In this document: positions 27,290 through 34,182 of the stretch, one piece after another
Layout of the letters: each line of letters starts with the position of its first letter
Position numbering within the stretch: position 1 is the first letter of the stretch
Position numbers and translations under genes: made by a program
The notes under the pieces: generated by a model
Told to the model about the DNA's origin: nothing
What the model saw: only the letters and a program-made list of their open reading frames with translations
The model's database searches: none
DNA from: Sulfurimonas sp.
GTDB lineage: Bacteria; Campylobacterota; Campylobacteria; Campylobacterales; Sulfurimonadaceae
Assembly (NCBI GenBank): GCA_030247515.1
Contig: JAOTSA010000010.1
Coordinates: forward strand, 1-34,182
Length of the DNA stretch: 34,182 nt
Reading direction: 5' to 3'

Positions 27290-27738
27290 TATTTGTCCAC
27301 TATCATAGCTTTGAGTTCAGCTTCAGAGACTAAAACATCATCAACAAACGCTTTGCCATCAAGTACCCAAATCTGACCTTTGTTTTTGATGACACTCAGG
27401 CGGTACTCAAGTCTATCGCCTGGTTTTACAGGGGCACGAAACTTTGCTCTGTCGATACTCATAAAATAGACAACTTTTTTAGCTGCTTCCTCTTCTGTCA
27501 TGTCGCCCATGCTCTTAAACGCCAAGATGCCGCCCGCTTGCGCCATCCCCTCTAAAATCATAACGCCTGGATAAATCGGATGACCTGGAAAATGACCTTG
27601 AAAAACGTTGTCACCGATGGTAACATTTTTAAATCCGATAAGAGATTCGTTCTCTTTTATCTCGGTAACTCTATCTAAAAGTAAAAAAGGGTAGCGGTGG
27701 GGTATAATTTTTTGAATTTCTGTAACATCCATAATCAT
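27289..27738 (-). CDS. fabZ: 3-hydroxyacyl-ACP dehydratase FabZ
   Basis: FabZ removes water from 3-hydroxyacyl-ACP in fatty-acid elongation, using the same acyl-ACP pool as LpxA. The 149-residue hotdog-fold protein has [13 protein letters not shown] near the start and the active-site segment [20 protein letters not shown], with catalytic His and Glu. Two in-frame ATGs, at 27738 and 27732, are both possible starts. A TATAAT-like box at 27786-27791 within the end of queH may give it a separate promoter. Confidence 0.96.
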   Translation of the reverse strand: MIMDVTEIQKIIPHRYPFLLLDRVTEIKENESLIGFKNVTIGDNVFQGHFPGHPIYPGVMILEGMAQAGGILAFKSMGDMTEEEAAKKVVYFMSIDRAKFRAPVKPGDRLEYRLSVIKNKGQIWVLDGKAFVDDVLVSEAELKAMIVDK

Positions 27739-27786
27739 AGAAAGAAAGCCTTTATAAAATTTTTGAATATTTTAGCTGAAAAAAGA

Positions 27787-28869
27787 TTATAGAAGGATTA
27801 GTTTTTCTCTCGTGTCTTCATAGATTTTTGCATCAAGCTCTATAAAAAGTTTTGTGTTTGGGATAGAATCAACGATGACAATCGGACTTAAATCATAAGA
27901 CGAAGTTATCAGTTTGTTTCGAAATTGAAGTTCATCTTCAACATTTGGAGCGGTAAAAAGAAGCTCTTTTACGCTTTTGTAAGCATAGTTGCATGTTGTG
28001 TTAAAAAACTCTAATGTTACAAACTTAATCTCTTCACGGTTGAAATAGTAGAGGTTGTTATGTGAAAATTCTATTTTTCCCTCTGCTTTTTTTCTTGGAA
28101 GTGTTGAGTAAAAAAGAGCATAAGCGGAGATGATTTCATTTTTGTTTGTATAGAGTTTGAAGCTGAACTGACGGTAGTTTAAAAACTTTTCTCTAACGAT
28201 TTTATAAGGTATGTTTTGCTCTTCAAGTTCGCCTCGATATTCGTACATCTTTAGACGCTCTTCTACAGATGCTGGAAGGATTTGATTTGAGATAGGAGAG
28301 AACATCTCATCCATAAGTCGTTCTTGAAGTTCACGTTGGATGGTTAGCCCAAAGATACAGCCGCAATAGTCTTGGCGGTAGAGCTGCTCCTCTTTGCTTA
28401 CACGGCTCTGTTCTTGAGAACCGCCATCTGCACGGTAGTCAAAAGAGATAAACTCTATGCCATGTTTTTGAAAAAAGAGTTCGCCACTCTTTTTAAGTTG
28501 TTCTTGAGACTTTAGAGGGCTGACAAGCAGAGAGGTGGTAAAGCTTTTCTCGCCTAACTCAAGTGCTTTTTGTGCCGTAACTTCAAAGCGTTTATCAAAG
28601 CAAACCTCACATCTTTTGCCTTTTTCAGGTTCATTTTCCAACCCTCGTACCGCCTGCATCCACGCTTCAAAGTCATATGCACCCTCAAGAAGCTCAATGC
28701 CCAGTCTTTTGCATGAGCGTTTTACATCCAACAGGCGTAGTTGATATTCGGAGTAGGGATGGATATTTGGGTCGTAGAAGAAACCTACAAGCTTCTCCTG
28801 TGGGTAATCTCGTTGCAGTTTTTCTAAAAAAAAGTGTGAATCAACACTGCAACAGATATGTACTAGCAT
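27787..28869 (-). CDS. queH: Epoxyqueuosine reductase QueH with C-terminal extension
   Basis: QueH performs the last step of queuosine tRNA modification, reducing epoxyqueuosine with an Fe-S cluster and a second metal site; it is unrelated to QueG. The 360-residue protein has the QueH cysteine set: CC at 6-7, RCEVC (Cys87, Cys90) and YCGC (Cys169, Cys171), with FYDPNIHPYSEYQLR between. QueH proteins are often ~180-250 residues, so about 180 extra C-terminal residues form a second, unassigned domain. It starts 13 bases after the cyclophilin stop. Confidence 0.9.
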   Translation of the reverse strand: MLVHICCSVDSHFFLEKLQRDYPQEKLVGFFYDPNIHPYSEYQLRLLDVKRSCKRLGIELLEGAYDFEAWMQAVRGLENEPEKGKRCEVCFDKRFEVTAQKALELGEKSFTTSLLVSPLKSQEQLKKSGELFFQKHGIEFISFDYRADGGSQEQSRVSKEEQLYRQDYCGCIFGLTIQRELQERLMDEMFSPISNQILPASVEERLKMYEYRGELEEQNIPYKIVREKFLNYRQFSFKLYTNKNEIISAYALFYSTLPRKKAEGKIEFSHNNLYYFNREEIKFVTLEFFNTTCNYAYKSVKELLFTAPNVEDELQFRNKLITSSYDLSPIVIVDSIPNTKLFIELDAKIYEDTREKLILL

Positions 28870-28882
28870 TTAGTGTATGGTT

Positions 28883-29386
28883 TTATGAACGAGCTTCAAA
28901 AATCTCAACAGAGTTGATATCATCTTGCATTTTGATGCTATCAAGCGTTGCGAAACTTTCAGCATCATCCTTCTCAATCGCTCCAAAAACAGTGTGAACG
29001 CCATCAAGGTGCGGTGTTGAAACAAATGTGATGAAAAATTGGCTTCCACCTGTATTTGGTCCAGCGTGTGCCATAGAGATAACGCCTCTTCTATGTTTTG
29101 TGACATTTGTTTTTGTCTCACATGGGATTGCCCAGTCTGGTCCGCCAGTGCCTGTGCCGTGTGGACAGCCGCCTTGAGCCATAAATCCAGGGATTACACG
29201 GTGAAAATTAAGACCATTGTAAAAACCAGACTCTGCTAAGTGTGCAAAGTTTGCTACAGTGTTTGGAGCTTCTTCAGGAAGGAGTTTTAACCAGATGTCA
29301 CCTTTGCTTGTTGCTATTTTTGCCCATTGAAGTTTGCTAACCTCTACATCTGTAAGTTCGTATCGTCTTAGTTTTTTACCAAACAT
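28883..29386 (-). CDS. Cyclophilin-type peptidyl-prolyl cis-trans isomerase
   Basis: This 167-residue protein speeds proline isomerisation in protein folding. Core cyclophilin motifs are [20 protein letters not shown] (catalytic Arg in FHRV), [16 protein letters not shown] and [10 protein letters not shown]. No signal peptide is seen, so it should be cytoplasmic. An AAGG ribosome site precedes the ATG. It is the first gene of the minus-strand run and is divergent from the histidine kinase gene. The exact paralogue (PpiA or PpiB) cannot be told. Confidence 0.94.
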   Translation of the reverse strand: MFGKKLRRYELTDVEVSKLQWAKIATSKGDIWLKLLPEEAPNTVANFAHLAESGFYNGLNFHRVIPGFMAQGGCPHGTGTGGPDWAIPCETKTNVTKHRRGVISMAHAGPNTGGSQFFITFVSTPHLDGVHTVFGAIEKDDAESFATLDSIKMQDDINSVEIFEARS

Positions 29387-29413
29387 TTTTTGCCTTTAAA
29401 AAGATTTAGCGGT

Positions 29414-29428
29414 ATTATAATATATAAT
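29414..29428. promoter_or_regulatory. Bidirectional -10 region between cyclophilin and histidine kinase genes
   Basis: Two TATAAT hexamers on the plus strand (29416-29421 and 29423-29428) overlap one on the minus strand (29414-29419). The whole divergent gap is only 49 bases. The second plus-strand box would place the transcription start at about the kinase ATG (29436), and no ribosome site precedes that ATG, so a leaderless mRNA is possible. Confidence 0.45.
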
Positions 29429-29435
29429 CGCATAT

Positions 29436-30653
29436 ATGAAAATAAAGTCACTCTTTCAAAATATTACTATCAAGCGGGCAGATATCTTTACGATATTGGT
29501 CGTTTTTTTCTTTACAATGGTCTTTGTAGGCGTTTTGGTGGAGGAGATGTACAAGGATTATGAGAGGGCGCTTGAACAAAGTTCTATCGCAAAAAATCCT
29601 GAGCTTTCAAATAGTGATATTTTAGAACAAAATCAAAAAAAATTAAAATCACTTCTTATAAAAACTGTTTTAGCTATCATCACTCTTTCTTTCATTATCT
29701 TTGCTATATTTTTAGGGCTAAATACGCTATTTAGCAAACTGCTTCAAAGAGACACCCAGACATTTTTGGATGCACTTAAAAGAGCTTTGGATATGGAAGA
29801 ACCCATCAGTGCCAAAAATATATTTTTTCAGGATTTTAGAGAGATGGCTGGTTATGCAAACGAGATGGTTGCCAAGATAAATGAGCAAAAAAAGAGTCTT
29901 AAAGAGCTTAATTTTGGGCTTGAAGAGAGAGTGAAAAAAAAGACCGAGGCTCTTTTGGAAATCAACAAAAACCTTGAAGAGGAGAAGATTTTTTCGCAAG
30001 AACTTCTCAAATCGCAAAAGGAGTTTTTGCGCTATACCGTTCATGAGACAAATACACCTTTGAGCGTGATTCTTACAAGCATTGAGCTTTATCTTATGAA
30101 AAATCCTAAAGACAGACAGCTCTCTAAGATAGAAGCGGCGACGAAAAATATCTTTAGTATTTATGATGATTTGAGTTATCTTGTCAAAAAAGACCATATA
30201 GAGTACAAAAAAACGGTTGTAAATCTCAACAATTTTTTAAGTAGCAGGGTCGATTTTTTTCGTGAAGTGGCAGCATTTTCACTTTTAGAGTTTATCTACC
30301 ATGCACCAAGCGAGGAGCTGCATATCCATTTTAATGAGACAAAACTCCAGCGCATCATAGACAATACTTTGACAAATGCCATAAAATACACTCTGCCAAA
30401 TGAAAAAGTAGATGTTGTTCTGCTTCAGGTTGGTGCTTTTGCGGAGTTTGTGGTAAGTAGCAAATCAAAGACGATTCAAGATACGGACAGGGTCTTTGAT
30501 GCCTACTACCGAGAAGAAAAAGCAAAAGATGGTTTTGGGCTGGGACTTAGACTTGTCAAGAGCATCTGCGAGGAAGAGGGCGTTGGCGTGAGTGTCTCGT
30601 CCGATGCGTCTCTTACGACATTTCGATATAGATTTAAAGTGATGGGTGAGTAA
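29436..30653 (+). CDS. Membrane sensor histidine kinase
   Basis: This 405-residue protein is the sensor of a two-component system. Membrane segments at about 17-36 and 72-95 flank a short periplasmic loop of about 35 residues, too small for a large ligand domain. A HAMP-like and coiled-coil segment (about 140-190, ERVKKKTEALLEINKNLEEE) leads to the phosphorylation helix YTVHETNTPL with His203. The ATPase domain has DNTLTNAIKYT (N box) and FGLGLRLVK (G box). All key residues are present. Its stop overlaps the regulator start (TAATG). The partner regulator is frameshifted, so the pathway may be broken. The signal is unknown. Confidence 0.9.
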   Translation: MKIKSLFQNITIKRADIFTILVVFFFTMVFVGVLVEEMYKDYERALEQSSIAKNPELSNSDILEQNQKKLKSLLIKTVLAIITLSFIIFAIFLGLNTLFSKLLQRDTQTFLDALKRALDMEEPISAKNIFFQDFREMAGYANEMVAKINEQKKSLKELNFGLEERVKKKTEALLEINKNLEEEKIFSQELLKSQKEFLRYTVHETNTPLSVILTSIELYLMKNPKDRQLSKIEAATKNIFSIYDDLSYLVKKDHIEYKKTVVNLNNFLSSRVDFFREVAAFSLLEFIYHAPSEELHIHFNETKLQRIIDNTLTNAIKYTLPNEKVDVVLLQVGAFAEFVVSSKSKTIQDTDRVFDAYYREEKAKDGFGLGLRLVKSICEEEGVGVSVSSDASLTTFRYRFKVMGE

Positions 30654-31308
30654 TGAAGATACTTCTTTTAGAAGATGAAGTGATGCTGAGTGAGTCCATT
30701 AGCGAGTATCTGGAGTCGCAAGGACATCAAGTAGAGAGTTTTTTTAACGGACTTGATGCGTTAAGTGCCATACAGGAGCGTTCCTACGATTTGCTTGTTT
30801 TAGATATTACTGTTCCAGGGCTTGATGGACTCTCTTTTTTAGAGAAGATTCACGAGCTTAAAATCCATGCAAGTGCTATCTATATTAGCGCATTGGTTGA
30901 CATAGAAGATTCTCCCGTGCTTATGATTTGGGATGTCATGACTACCTGAAAAAACCCTTTCACCTCAAAGAACTCTCGTTGAGAGTAGATAGAGTAAAAA
31001 TCGCACAAGAGACCCCAAGAGTACATCTCAGACTCTGCAAAAACTACAGTTACGACCAAGAACACTCCACGCTTCTCTTCAACCAAGAACCCCAAATCCT
31101 CACAAAACGCCAATCCCAAATCATTGACCTTTTATCAAGAAATCGTGGACGCATCGTCGATTTTGAACAGTTCCAGAGCTATGTTTGGAGTGAGCAGATA
31201 GTTGACAACGCCACCATTCGCACCGAGATCAACCGCCTCAAAAAAAATCTCAAAGAGGACTTTATCATCAATGTGCGTGGCATGGGTTATATGATAGATA
31301 AGCCATAA
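30653..31308 (+). pseudogene. OmpR/PhoB-family response regulator, broken by a one-base frameshift
   Basis: The first part (30653 to a stop at 30947-30949) encodes a receiver domain with acidic pair Glu7-Asp8 and phospho-acceptor Asp51 (VLDITVPG). Around 30908-30912 the frame is lost. From there a second frame continues with SRAYDLGCHDYLKKPFHL (the conserved Lys-Pro) and a winged-helix DNA-binding domain (TKRQSQIIDLLSRN ... ATIRTEINRLKKNL ... VRGMGYMI) to 31308. Adding one base after the codon for Asp86 would restore a normal regulator of about 218 residues. The site is not a homopolymer, so both a real deletion and an assembly error are open. The kinase upstream is intact. Confidence 0.88.
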
Positions 31309-31331
31309 CATCTTTTTGTATAGTATATATT

Positions 31332-31799
31332 TTATTTGAGGGCTTTTTTCTCTAGCGAGAGTAAAAACTCTTTTCTCCACACACCGCCGCTATATCCACC
31401 GATAGTTCCATCTGATGCGACAACTCGATGACAGGGGATGATGATGGAGATGGGGTTTTTGGAGTTTGCGTTGGCGACTGCTCTTGTGGCTTTTGGGTTG
31501 CCAAAGAGTTTTGCTTCTTGTGCGTAGGAGAGGGTTGTGCCAAACGGGATTTTTTGGAGTGTTTCCCAAATACCTTTTTGAAATGGCGTTCCAAAAGGAG
31601 AGAGCGGCACGGTAAATATTTGTCGCCTTTTGGAGAAGTATTCGTTTAGCTCTTGCTCAAGTTGAAGTAAAAGAGGATGGTTGGAACACTCGCTTTGTAT
31701 CTCTTCATCCACAAAATCAAGATAAACCAAAGCATCAGCTTCCGCCACAGCAATCATCTCACCGATGGGAGTAGATATAATGCGGCTAAAGCGTAACAA
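31332..31799 (-). CDS. ogt: Methylated-DNA-protein cysteine methyltransferase
   Basis: This 155-residue protein repairs O6-methylguanine by transferring the methyl group to its own cysteine. The active site IIPCHRVV places the acceptor at Cys123, followed by GTIGGYSGG. The helix-turn-helix segment GTTLSYAQEAKLFGNPKATRAVANANSKNP precedes it, with the Arg finger in ATRAV. It has no AdaA-type domain and so is Ogt/MGMT-like. It is convergent with the broken regulator and lies three bases after the next gene upstream. Confidence 0.94.
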   Translation of the reverse strand: MLRFSRIISTPIGEMIAVAEADALVYLDFVDEEIQSECSNHPLLLQLEQELNEYFSKRRQIFTVPLSPFGTPFQKGIWETLQKIPFGTTLSYAQEAKLFGNPKATRAVANANSKNPISIIIPCHRVVASDGTIGGYSGGVWRKEFLLSLEKKALK

Positions 31800-31802
31800 A
31801 AG

Positions 31803-32225
31803 CTACTCCTCTTTTTTTTCTGGTTTTTCTGGTTTTTTGCGAAACATATGGTATTTTTCTCTCTCTAAAAGATCCTCAACATAAGACTCTTCAGCTTTTT
31901 TTACCCTCTTCCAGACACCTGATGGAAGTCTTACTTGAAGCCTGTTTTTCTCTTTTAGTTTGATGATTTTTTTTACCGAAAGCACTTTTGCAACAGGAGA
32001 GAAATCGACATCCGTCAAATCTATATCATTTTTATAGTAAAGCGTCTGCTTTTTGAAGTTCCCCCACCCAGGGATACCATCCTCAGTATATGGAACTTCA
32101 TAGCCATTTTTAAAACTTACCATTATCTTATAGTGGCTGTTTTCAAAGATTTGCGTTATCTCGCCAGCTCCAAATACCAAACCATAGACGCTATCCCCGA
32201 CTTTTGCATTATCAAAATATGCCAT
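31803..32225 (-). CDS. Unknown 140-residue protein with SH3/KOW-like N terminus
   Basis: I do not recognise a named family. The N-terminal 65 residues look like a small beta-barrel: KVGDSVYGLVFGAGEITQI, then YKIMVSFKNGYEVPYTEDG and QTLYY. Similar segments occur in proteins of phages and mobile DNA, as I recall. The C-terminal half is highly charged, ending in a Lys/Glu/Pro-rich tail (RKKPEKPEKKEE), suggesting nucleic-acid contact; this is inference. The start is well supported by AAGGAGC eight bases before the ATG and a TATAAT-like box at 32248-32253. Three bases separate it from ogt, so the two may be co-transcribed. Confidence 0.65.
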   Translation of the reverse strand: MAYFDNAKVGDSVYGLVFGAGEITQIFENSHYKIMVSFKNGYEVPYTEDGIPGWGNFKKQTLYYKNDIDLTDVDFSPVAKVLSVKKIIKLKEKNRLQVRLPSGVWKRVKKAEESYVEDLLEREKYHMFRKKPEKPEKKEE

Positions 32226-32247
32226 TTTAGCTCCTTTTTTGAACTAA

Positions 32248-32253
32248 ATTATA
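32248..32253 (-). promoter_or_regulatory. Candidate -10 box for the 140-residue protein gene and ogt
   Basis: TATAAT on the minus strand lies 22 bases before the ATG at 32225, with the ribosome site AAGGAGC between. It may also transcribe ogt. Confidence 0.45.
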
Positions 32254-32287
32254 CTATGGAAGCGTTACAGAATAGCTACTATAAAAA

Positions 32288-32917
32288 CTAAAATGTACTA
32301 TCAAATAAATTACGACTTAAAGAACTCTCGTTTATTTTAGCACTTCTTGCGATATCCTCTATGTCTGCACCGCTTTTTTGAAGGCTGTAAAACTGTGTCT
32401 CTCCCAAAAGCAAATAACTCCAAGTTTTACCGTCTCTTAGCTCTTTATCAAGTGAATTTATCCGCCTTACAAAATCAAGCGTGGCTCTCTGCTTTTGCTT
32501 GACATTGACATCTTTTAAATCTTTGTCGGATTTTGTCTCGACCAAATGTACATGTAACTCCGTCTCAACCATAAAATCAGGATAGTAACTAGCCATAAGT
32601 CCGTCATCTCTAAAATAACTTATCGTTGCAAAATCATGTTTAAATTCAAGTATTTTTATAAACTTTAAAACTTTGCTATCGGTGTCTAAATACTCCAAAA
32701 ACGCTTTTTCAAATCCGCCTTTGTTTGAGGGATAAGCGGTTTTTTCGTATATCGTTTTTTGCAAATCAAGCGCATAAGCATCAAAACACGCCAATTTTCT
32801 AGCTACTAGGCTCCAACTTTGGGGCTTATATGGCAGTTGCTGTTTCTGTGTGCATCCCCATCTGGGACGATGGGAACGAGAAAAATGCTTTTTGTTTCTA
32901 CATGTCAAGCCGTTCAT
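32288..32917 (-). pseudogene. C-terminal nuclease fragment of a type III-like restriction helicase
   Basis: The 209-residue frame matches only the end of DEAD/DEAH-type restriction (Res-like) proteins, which normally run to 800-1000 residues. From about residue 34 it reads WSLVARKLACFDAYALDLQK, then YPSNKGGFEKAFLEYLD and ASYYPDFMVETELHVHLVETK. The last carries a PD-(D/E)xK nuclease core (Asp114, Glu127, Lys129). TWSYLLLGETQFYSLQ follows. No helicase motors are present upstream. The first ~25 residues come from a REP-like unit (32851-32886) and are not protein-like. The fragment is best read as a remnant cut near that repeat. The nuclease core itself looks undamaged. Confidence 0.75.
32851..32886 (+). 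repeat. REP-like hairpin unit, third copy
   Basis: The unit begins TGCATCCCCATC and ends GATGGGAACGAGAAAAAT, with 6-bp stem CCCATC/GATGGG (32857-32862 and 32869-32874). It shares the TGCATyCCCA start and the GCGAG/ACGAG-AAAAA end with the pair at 7982-8076, about 25 kb away. It lies at the 5' end of the truncated restriction gene. Confidence 0.7.
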
Positions 32918-32980
32918 TTTCTTTGTTAAAAGTGGAGATGTCGCCTCTGGGCATATATCTATATTTAAACCTATTAATTC

Positions 32981-33901
32981 CTAAATTGTTTTTTCCGCCC
33001 ATATAATTTTATTTTCGGCGTTAATTAATCCTGTATGTGTATGTAGCGCTCTGTATTTTGCATAACCAAAATCATTTGTAATCCTATAACAATCACATGA
33101 AGCGTGCTCAATTTTTGAATCAACAGTAGAAGGTTTTAATGCAATTACTGGATCACCTTCAGACTTAACGGATGTATAGATAACTCCATCAATGGATTCG
33201 CTATCAGAAAAAATCTTAAATAACTTTGATGTTACTTTGTAAAGGTTACCACTATTTTTTCTTCGTAAAATATCCGCAAAAAATGCATCAGCCAATAAAC
33301 ATGCCATAAAAACACTTTTGTTATACATTTTCTCTTGATATTCATAAGATTCTGTAAAAGAATCAAACATATTTGGTAATAAAAACCAAGGCTTAGATTG
33401 CCTGTGTACATAATTATAAATACCAATGAAGCGGACTTTTATTTCTTTTATTGTCTTAGAACGCAAGATATTAACGGTGTCGCCTACTTCAGAATTCGAT
33501 TCCGCAAATGCTACATTGAGTCCATCTGTGTCAGTAAAGTATATACATCCATAGTAAATAGGCTGTTTTTCTTTGTTTAATCGACCCAAGCCTACTATCT
33601 CTTTATTCTCTTCTGAAATGTGTGACAATTCAGAAACTTCTTCTTCACAATGAACTACTTTATAAGTTCGTGCCCTTAAAAATTTTGAGCCCACATCAAT
33701 TGGCATATCTAGGGTGGTAGTAAAATAGCCCGCAAGCTCAGATAAAATTTCATCGACTTGTTGCTCTGATAACTCTCTTTTTTGATCAATATAATCGTTA
33801 AGCATTAAAATTTTACTTGAAACGTATGCCGCCAAATCACCTTCAGAATTTAGCTCTACTGCCTTTGCATCAATTAAATCTTTTACGTTTTGTCGTAACA
33901 T
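32981..33901 (-). CDS. RES-domain-like protein (possible NAD+-degrading enzyme)
   Basis: The 306-residue protein has a helical N-terminal part (about 1-65) and then a segment resembling RES domains: FLRARTY (Arg76, Arg78), GLGRLN (105-109), PIYYGCIYF (Tyr116, Tyr117), VAFAESN (Glu134) and DGVIYTSVKSEG (Ser244) followed by VIALKP. RES toxins degrade NAD+ using conserved Arg, Tyr/Glu and Ser in this order. The fit is by eye and moderate. It is longer than compact RES toxins, with an insert of about 100 residues before the Ser motif. A small ORF lies 30 bases upstream; no Xre-type antitoxin is seen next to it. Local A+T content is high, suggesting acquisition. Confidence 0.5.
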   Translation of the reverse strand: MLRQNVKDLIDAKAVELNSEGDLAAYVSSKILMLNDYIDQKRELSEQQVDEILSELAGYFTTTLDMPIDVGSKFLRARTYKVVHCEEEVSELSHISEENKEIVGLGRLNKEKQPIYYGCIYFTDTDGLNVAFAESNSEVGDTVNILRSKTIKEIKVRFIGIYNYVHRQSKPWFLLPNMFDSFTESYEYQEKMYNKSVFMACLLADAFFADILRRKNSGNLYKVTSKLFKIFSDSESIDGVIYTSVKSEGDPVIALKPSTVDSKIEHASCDCYRITNDFGYAKYRALHTHTGLINAENKIIWAEKTI

Positions 33902-33931
33902 GTTTCTCCAATATTTTGTTAGAATTTTTCA

Positions 33932-34150
33932 TTATTTTCTTATAAAATCTATTATTTTAGTTAAAGCTTGATTTTCTTCTTCTGTTTTTGATATTTTATT
34001 TAAATCAACAATAAATTCTTCAATTCTTGGCATATCTTCTAGCTTTAATTATTGACTATTTAAGCTTATTAATATAGCCATTGCTTCTGACACTTCATTT
34101 GCTGGTATGAAATTTTTATTTATTATTTGTATTAACTTTTCGTATTTCAT
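33932..34150 (-). pseudogene. Small helical ORF with an in-frame stop, upstream of the RES-like gene
   Basis: An ATG at 34150, with a good GAGAGG ribosome site, opens a frame of 33 codons that meets TAA at 34049-34051. The same frame then continues for 38 more codons to a second TAA at 33932-33934. Both halves look protein-like and helical (MKYEKLIQIINKNF, SEAMAILISL; then MPRIEEFIVDLNKIS, ALTKIIDFIRK). One sense codon in place of the internal TAA would give 72 residues. An internal ATG at 34033 could restart translation. Its place just before the RES-like gene would suit an antitoxin or small partner, but I see no known fold. Confidence 0.5.
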
Positions 34151-34182
34151 TGTAACCCTCTCTATCAATATTTAGTCCATTA

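Noticed and set aside
30900-30950. Programmed frameshifting in the response regulator
   Set aside because: There is no slippery heptamer or stimulatory structure at the junction, and the family does not use recoding.
30928-31308. The DNA-binding half of the response regulator as a separate gene
   Set aside because: It begins inside the receiver domain at a TTG without a ribosome site; it is the second part of a frameshifted gene.
32851-32917. N-terminal 25 residues of the restriction fragment as a real protein domain (Cys/His-rich, finger-like)
   Set aside because: The codons come from the REP-like hairpin and flanking DNA, and the similarity to units at 7982-8076 is at DNA level.

Overview
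The window reads as chromosomal DNA of a Campylobacterota (Epsilonproteobacteria) member, probably a Sulfurimonas-like, free-living relative of Campylobacter and Helicobacter. The reasons are the A+T-rich composition, a PglB-type bacterial oligosaccharyltransferase, the futalosine-pathway menaquinone enzyme MqnE, a short (402-residue) glucose-6-phosphate isomerase, the fabZ-lpxA-clpX-mreB-mreC order, a UPF0323-family lipoprotein beside a glutathionylspermidine-synthase-like ATP-grasp protein, and a very short Sua5/YrdC protein. The genus is inferred from gene content only.

Layout. 1-1300: repeat-like hairpins, then the Fe-S carrier ATPase gene mrp (+) with a terminator. 1299-7592 (-): glnD, glmS and a membrane diguanylate cyclase with a periplasmic c-type heme motif. 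7617-7964: divergent promoters, then a small ABM-fold monooxygenase gene (+). 7982-9351: an accessory patch with a REP-like inverted repeat pair, a 54-codon zinc-ribbon remnant and a DUF1016/YhcG nuclease gene carrying two in-frame palindromes. 9348-10910: an lsrK-like autoinducer-2 kinase gene without an lsr operon. 10987-17435 (+): a tight run metK, mqnE, pglB, galU, pgi. 17454-29386 (-): twelve co-directional genes, read as cyclophilin, queH, fabZ, lpxA, clpX, mreB, mreC, carB, a Sua5/YrdC-like gene, a small membrane protein, a UPF0323 lipoprotein and a YgiC/GspS-like ATP-grasp ligase, closed by a strong terminator. 29436-31308 (+): a histidine kinase and a response regulator broken by a one-base frameshift. 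31332-34182 (-): ogt, an unknown 140-residue protein, then an A+T-rich accessory tail with a truncated restriction-helicase fragment, another REP-like unit, a RES-domain-like protein and a small upstream ORF with an in-frame stop.

How the genes fit together. Most are housekeeping: nitrogen signalling (glnD), amino-sugar supply (glmS), SAM synthesis and its use in menaquinone synthesis (metK-mqnE), glycan assembly and transfer (pglB, galU, pgi), lipid A and fatty-acid synthesis (lpxA, fabZ), cell shape (mreBC), protein quality control (clpX, cyclophilin), tRNA modification (queH, the Sua5-like gene) and pyrimidine/arginine supply (carB). The least explained parts are the membrane protein / GG-ending lipoprotein / ATP-grasp ligase module (17454-19693), the RES-like gene with its broken small partner (32981-34150), the palindromes inside the DUF1016 gene, and the REP-like units lying at the ends of two gene fragments. 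I see no CRISPR array, rRNA, tRNA, complete insertion sequence or prophage.
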